Below, one piece after another: positions 60,253 through 64,000 of a stretch of 64,000 bases of DNA; position 1 is the first letter of the stretch; each line of letters opens with the position of its first letter. Origin of the DNA: Colwellia marinimaniae. GTDB lineage: Bacteria > Pseudomonadota > Gammaproteobacteria > Enterobacterales > Alteromonadaceae. The notes under the pieces are model-generated. The model did no database searches and was not told where the DNA came from. It saw nothing but the letters and a program-made list of their open reading frames with translations. Both the position numbers and the translations under genes were made by a program. Location: assembly GCF_002207865.1 (NCBI RefSeq), contig NZ_BDQM01000016.1, forward strand, positions 18,792 through 82,791, given 5' to 3'.

Positions 60253-62358
60253 ATGAGATTAAAAATGAAAAAATTATTTACCCTGGCAGCAATTTCTCTC
60301 GCTGCATCCGTATCACTATCAATGTCGGTAAATGCTACTGCGCACACTAATAGCGACGTTTTTACCGTTGAAAAGCTAAATCAATTAAATAAATTACATG
60401 ATGTTAGTGTTTCTCCTCAAGGAGATATTTTAATTTATGGTTTGAAAAAAGGCGCTAGCGACAATCATCTTTATCGACAAGATGTTAACACGGGCAAAGT
60501 CAGCCAGTTTACCGACCATGAGAAAAGTGAAAGTAATGTGGTTTGGGCGGATGACGGTCAATCGGTGTACTTCCTCTCTGCACGTAGTGGTAGTAGCCAA
60601 ATTTGGCAACAGGGCATAAACGAAAATAAAGCCAAGCAAATCTCTGACTTTCCATTAGCCATTAACGGTTTTAAGTTAGCTAAAAATGGCCAAGTCTTTG
60701 CTTTGTCATTTACCGTTAAGCCTGGTTGTGACAGCTTAGCTTGTACTGTTGCGGCTAAAAAAGCTGATAAAGAGAAGAAATATAATATCCGCACCTATGA
60801 ACAATTAATGGTGCGTCACTGGGATGTTTGGACAACAGCCTATAAAGAGCATTTATTTGTTGCTCATCTAAGTAAAGACGGTCTACTTAACAGCGCTCAA
60901 GATATAATGCCAAACTGGCAAAGTGATTTTGCTGGTATCAGTCAAGTAACTATTCACCCAAATGCTAGCTCGTTAGCATTTTCAGCGAAAGACTCTTCCA
61001 GTAAAGCTGCCGCTAAAGATCATGCTTGGACTACTAACTTTGATATCTTTGAAGTGGCACTATCGAAAGGCCAAGCTGCTTTTAACTTAAAAAATATTAC
61101 CGAACAAAACAAAGCGTGGGATGCCAATCCAGTTTATTCTGCCAATGGTCGCTTCTTAGCTTATAAATCAATGAAAATACCAGGTTATGAAGCGGATAAA
61201 TTTACCTTACAACTTCGCGATAACAGAACGGGTAAAACTCGTGCTGTCGCCAGTGATTGGGATCGCTCAATTAGTAGCTTAGCTTTCGCACCTGATAATA
61301 AGACTTTGTATGTGGTGGCCCAGGATCTTGGTCAAAAGAGTATTTTTTCTATTACGCCTGAATTTGATGAAGTGCGCAAAATTTACAATGTCGGTAGTAA
61401 CGGTGATGTAACTAGCCATGGCAGCAAACTTTACTTTACTCGTCATACCTTAAACTCACCAAAAGATATTTTTACCATTGATAATCATGGCGATGATTTA
61501 AAGCAACTCACTGCTGTTAATAAAGATAAACTCGCTGATGTTAACTTTGCTGATTATAAGCAATTTAGCTTTAAAGGTTGGCATGATGAAACTGTCTATG
61601 GTTACTGGTTAAAGCCGGCTAATTTTGAAGCCGGTAAAAAATACCCTATTGCTTTTTTAGTCCACGGCGGCCCACAAGGGAGTTTTGGTAATATGTTCCA
61701 TTACCGCTGGAATGCGCAATTATGGGCAGCCCAGGGTTATGGTGTAGTGATGGTCGATTTCCACGGTTCAACTGGTTATGGCCAAGAGTTTACTCATTCA
61801 ATCAGTCGTGATTGGGGTGGTAAACCATTAGAAGACTTACAAAAAGGTTTGGAATTTATCGTTAAAGACCAACCTTGGTTAGATGGTGATAATGCGTGTG
61901 CGTTAGGGGCATCTTACGGTGGTTATATGATGAACTGGATTGCCGGCAACTGGCCTAGCGGTTTTAAATGTTTGATCAATCACGCTGGTTTATACGACAT
62001 GCCAAGTTTTTATCAAACTACCGAAGAATTATGGTTCCCAGAATACGATATGGGTGGCCCTTCTTGGGGTAAAGAGACGGGTAGTAATAAAGGTAAGGTA
62101 AGTCCTGATTATGAAAAATTCAATCCTGCTGCTTATGTGAATAACTGGCAAACACCTATGTTAGTCATTCAAGGTGAATTAGATTACCGCGTGCCGTATG
62201 CACAAAGCTTAGGGGCATTTACTACCTTGCAACGTAAAGGTATTGATAGCCGTTTAGTGATGTTCCCCGATGAAGATCATCATATTCGTAAGCCTGATAA
62301 CTTAGTGGTTTGGTACGAGGAAGTATTTAACTGGTTAGAAAAATATACCAAGAAATAA
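60253..62358 (+). CDS. Exported S9-family prolyl-oligopeptidase-like peptidase
   Basis: A 701-residue serine peptidase with a signal peptide (KKLFTLAAISLAASVSLSMSVNA). An N-terminal beta-propeller follows (about 40-430, WD-like repeats such as DDGQSVYFLSARSGSSQIW). The C-terminal alpha/beta-hydrolase domain has S554 in GASYGGYMM, D644 in QGELDYRVP and H676/H677 in DEDHHIRKP, a complete catalytic triad. The layout is that of dipeptidyl or acylaminoacyl peptidases in the periplasm. Exact specificity is unknown. Start may be ATG at 60253 or 60265. Confidence 0.9.
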   Translation: MRLKMKKLFTLAAISLAASVSLSMSVNATAHTNSDVFTVEKLNQLNKLHDVSVSPQGDILIYGLKKGASDNHLYRQDVNTGKVSQFTDHEKSESNVVWADDGQSVYFLSARSGSSQIWQQGINENKAKQISDFPLAINGFKLAKNGQVFALSFTVKPGCDSLACTVAAKKADKEKKYNIRTYEQLMVRHWDVWTTAYKEHLFVAHLSKDGLLNSAQDIMPNWQSDFAGISQVTIHPNASSLAFSAKDSSSKAAAKDHAWTTNFDIFEVALSKGQAAFNLKNITEQNKAWDANPVYSANGRFLAYKSMKIPGYEADKFTLQLRDNRTGKTRAVASDWDRSISSLAFAPDNKTLYVVAQDLGQKSIFSITPEFDEVRKIYNVGSNGDVTSHGSKLYFTRHTLNSPKDIFTIDNHGDDLKQLTAVNKDKLADVNFADYKQFSFKGWHDETVYGYWLKPANFEAGKKYPIAFLVHGGPQGSFGNMFHYRWNAQLWAAQGYGVVMVDFHGSTGYGQEFTHSISRDWGGKPLEDLQKGLEFIVKDQPWLDGDNACALGASYGGYMMNWIAGNWPSGFKCLINHAGLYDMPSFYQTTEELWFPEYDMGGPSWGKETGSNKGKVSPDYEKFNPAAYVNNWQTPMLVIQGELDYRVPYAQSLGAFTTLQRKGIDSRLVMFPDEDHHIRKPDNLVVWYEEVFNWLEKYTKK

Positions 62359-62384
62359 TGGCTGAATGGTCACGTGTATATAAC

Positions 62385-62420
62385 AAAAAGGCATATTAAC
62401 CTAGGTTAATATGCCTTTTT
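62385..62420. terminator. Terminator after the S9 peptidase
   Basis: A perfect 36-bp palindrome with A-run and T-run ends, so it can work on both strands for the convergent peptidase and RIO kinase genes. Confidence 0.85.
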
Positions 62421-62508
62421 CATTCGAACTAATAGTTAAAAAGTAGCTAATATTTTCTAAAGGTAGCGCTAAAACAAGCGTTATCTGGAAGAGTAACTTA
62501 GGTTTTAA

Positions 62509-63366
62509 TTACTCTTGCTCTGCGGCCTCTTTAAGGTAGGCCAGTCGGTCTTGCTCTTGCTCAAAAGCCGCTTGGATTTCTGCCAGCACAGTTTCAACAT
62601 CGGCGTTTTGAGTATCCTCGGCAAATTGTCCGGTTAACTTGGTGGTATTCGTTAACTCACCCGCTTCATAGAGTGCCCACATTTCTTCAGCAAACTTAGT
62701 TAAGGCTAGAGTCGGGGCAAACTCGGCGTAATAGCTGGTGATATTGTTGACATCACGCAGTAACATCGCTTTGGCATTGTTATTCGCCGAGGCATCAACC
62801 GCTTGTGGTAAGTCGATAATGACAGGGCCATAAGCATCAACTAAAACATTAAATTCTGATAAATCACCATGCACTATACCAGCACAAAGCATGCGCATGA
62901 TGTAAATCATCATCAGTGCATGATCTTCAATGGCTTGCTCAGCGGGCATAACAACATCATTTAGTCGTGGTGCGACATCTCCTTCTTCATCGGTGATAAG
63001 CTCCATCAATAACACCCCATCAAAACAGCCATAAGGTTGCGGTACACGCACATCGTGTTCGGCAAGGGTATACAAGGCATCTACTTCAGCATTTTGCCAA
63101 GCTTGTTCTTGTTGGCTCTTACCGTACTTAGAGCCTTTTTCCATGGCTCTAGCGCGTCGGCTACTGCGGCTTTTTCGACCTTCTGTATATTGCGACGCTT
63201 TTTTAAAGCTGCGTTTGTTAGCTTCTTTATAAACTTTGGCGCAGCGAATTTCATCACCGCAACGAACGCGGTAAACTGTGGCTTCTTTACCGCTCATTAA
63301 TTGGTTGAGCACTTCATCAATTATACCTTCTTCTACGAGAGGTAATAGTCGCTTTGGAATTTTCAT
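62509..63366 (-). CDS. RIO1-like serine protein kinase (PA4780 family)
   Basis: A 285-residue bacterial RIO kinase. It begins MKIPKRLLPLVEEGIIDEVL and has the ATP-binding LMSGKEATVYRVRCGDEIRCAKVYKE. The catalytic loop is HGDLSEFNVL with D168, followed by the metal-binding IIDLPQAVD (an IDxPQ motif as in RIO kinases). ATG at 63366 is selected by family alignment; the frame is open 32 codons further. Bacterial targets are unknown; archaeal and eukaryotic RIO1 act in small-subunit maturation. The next gene upstream on the same strand is about 100 nt away. Confidence 0.9.
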   Translation of the reverse strand: MKIPKRLLPLVEEGIIDEVLNQLMSGKEATVYRVRCGDEIRCAKVYKEANKRSFKKASQYTEGRKSRSSRRARAMEKGSKYGKSQQEQAWQNAEVDALYTLAEHDVRVPQPYGCFDGVLLMELITDEEGDVAPRLNDVVMPAEQAIEDHALMMIYIMRMLCAGIVHGDLSEFNVLVDAYGPVIIDLPQAVDASANNNAKAMLLRDVNNITSYYAEFAPTLALTKFAEEMWALYEAGELTNTTKLTGQFAEDTQNADVETVLAEIQAAFEQEQDRLAYLKEAAEQE

Positions 63367-63468
63367 TGCGCTGTTATACCTTAGATGCGTTAAGGAAGAT
63401 AGTAAAAGCTGGTTTGTGAGCTGGATGCTGAAAGTTAGCTGAGATTTGGCAGTTGTTATCACAATATG

Positions 63469-63939
63469 TTACTCGATTGAGCAAGGGTTATAATGTCTAT
63501 TTTTTGATAGTAAAATAGCTTCTTCTATCAGCATATTAGCCGCTTTAACCTCACCATAATTAACGGCATTACTCAGCCAATATTGAAATAATTTCGGATC
63601 TCTAATCATCAACTCTCCAGCTTTGTTAAAAAGCACTGATTCAATAGGGTCATGAAAGGCTGCTTTTCTAGCTTTGGTTTTCGTTGATAGCTCATCATTA
63701 CCTTCAGTTTGATAAATTGCTTCTTGAATCGCTAGACCTATGGTATTAAGAACTCGATTTGTTCCGCTTTCTTCTAAGGTTTTCCCTAAGACCAAACATG
63801 TGTGTTTTTTGTTATTGGCCAAGTTATCAGTTGAAGTACAGAACTTTGTGATGTCGCTAATATGTATAGCTATTGCTCCATGATAACCAAGACTTGCAAT
63901 AGCTCTTAAATTATCACTGATATCTAATACCAATTGCAT
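63469..63939 (-). CDS. Hypothetical protein
   Basis: A 156-residue soluble protein with no signal peptide or membrane segment, containing AIASLGYHGAIAIHISDITKF, DPIESVLFNKAGELMIRDPKLFQYW and a C-terminal helix. I recognise no family. It lies upstream of the RIO kinase on the same strand. The rest of the window to its right (63940-64000) shows no gene. Confidence in being real rests on length and on sensible amino-acid composition. Confidence 0.5.
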   Translation of the reverse strand: MQLVLDISDNLRAIASLGYHGAIAIHISDITKFCTSTDNLANNKKHTCLVLGKTLEESGTNRVLNTIGLAIQEAIYQTEGNDELSTKTKARKAAFHDPIESVLFNKAGELMIRDPKLFQYWLSNAVNYGEVKAANMLIEEAILLSKNRHYNPCSIE

Positions 63940-64000
63940 TAATTAAGTTCCCACTTTTATCCAGTCTCGATCACACAATTCCATTACTCTCGACACATCA

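Noticed and set aside
62385..62420. 36-bp perfect palindrome as a regulatory operator
   Set aside because: A-run and T-run ends and its place between two convergent genes make it a bidirectional terminator.

Overview
The window is AT-rich chromosomal DNA from a marine gammaproteobacterium. Protein wording and gene order (nadC-ampD-ampE-pdhR-aceEF-lpd, comM divergent from ilvLGM, ilvY/ilvC, yihI-DUF2489-hemN) point to Alteromonadales, most likely Colwellia/Thalassotalea-like Colwelliaceae. This placement comes from recalled family sequences; no search was run. No rRNA, tRNA, CRISPR array or prophage was seen.

Layout. 1-1.2 kb: the end of a copD-like gene and a small secreted SnoaL/NTF2-fold protein. 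1.3-12.4 kb: a branched-chain amino acid locus. It holds ilvG-ilvM-ilvA on the minus strand behind a complete, previously unlabelled ilvL leader peptide and attenuator; divergent comM; the ilvY/ilvC pair with a LysR-type operator; a MITE-like element and ppnP; and a detached ilvD of a short type that looks Bacteroidota-like. 12.7-16.1 kb: qmcA/nfeD, the Hsp70-like yegD and a small unknown gene. 16.2-19.5 kb: an accessory island. A Fic-domain gene is followed 3 nt later by a well-formed integron attC site, then a RAYT/Y1-type transposase flanked by inverted REP-like repeats, then a second related attC site. This is an integron-cassette (CALIN-like) patch without an integrase in view. 19.5-31.5 kb: proBA, a YihG-like acyltransferase, a YbdG-type channel, a DUF962 protein, tesB, yihI, DUF2489, hemN (with an FNR-like site at about -41), rmf and small conserved genes. 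31.9-34.7 kb: msrA and a large exported DUF6351-like protein.

35-45.2 kb: nadC with an upstream aspartic protease, ampDE, and pdhR-aceE-aceF-lpd preceded by two PdhR-type palindromes. This encodes pyruvate dehydrogenase with its own repressor. 45.3-52.4 kb: a variable stretch with an unknown secreted protein, a secreted GH2 beta-galactosidase, a solute-binding-like protein, a DUF1326/DUF2182 pair and a small lipoprotein. 52.5-58.5 kb: two divergent AcnB-family aconitases. One is the normal gammaproteobacterial form (867 aa); the other is a 941-aa form that resembles the Bacteroidota version. They are separated by 482 bp holding a nested palindrome. 58.8-64 kb: trhO (whose stop codon lies in the terminal repeat of a 232-bp MITE-like element), an S9 peptidase, a RIO1-like kinase and an unknown gene.

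The genes link pyruvate oxidation, aconitase and branched-chain amino acid synthesis. The most notable items are the Fic cassette with paired attC sites, the duplicated aconitase, the detached ilvD, the attenuator, and several short palindromic or MITE-like elements.
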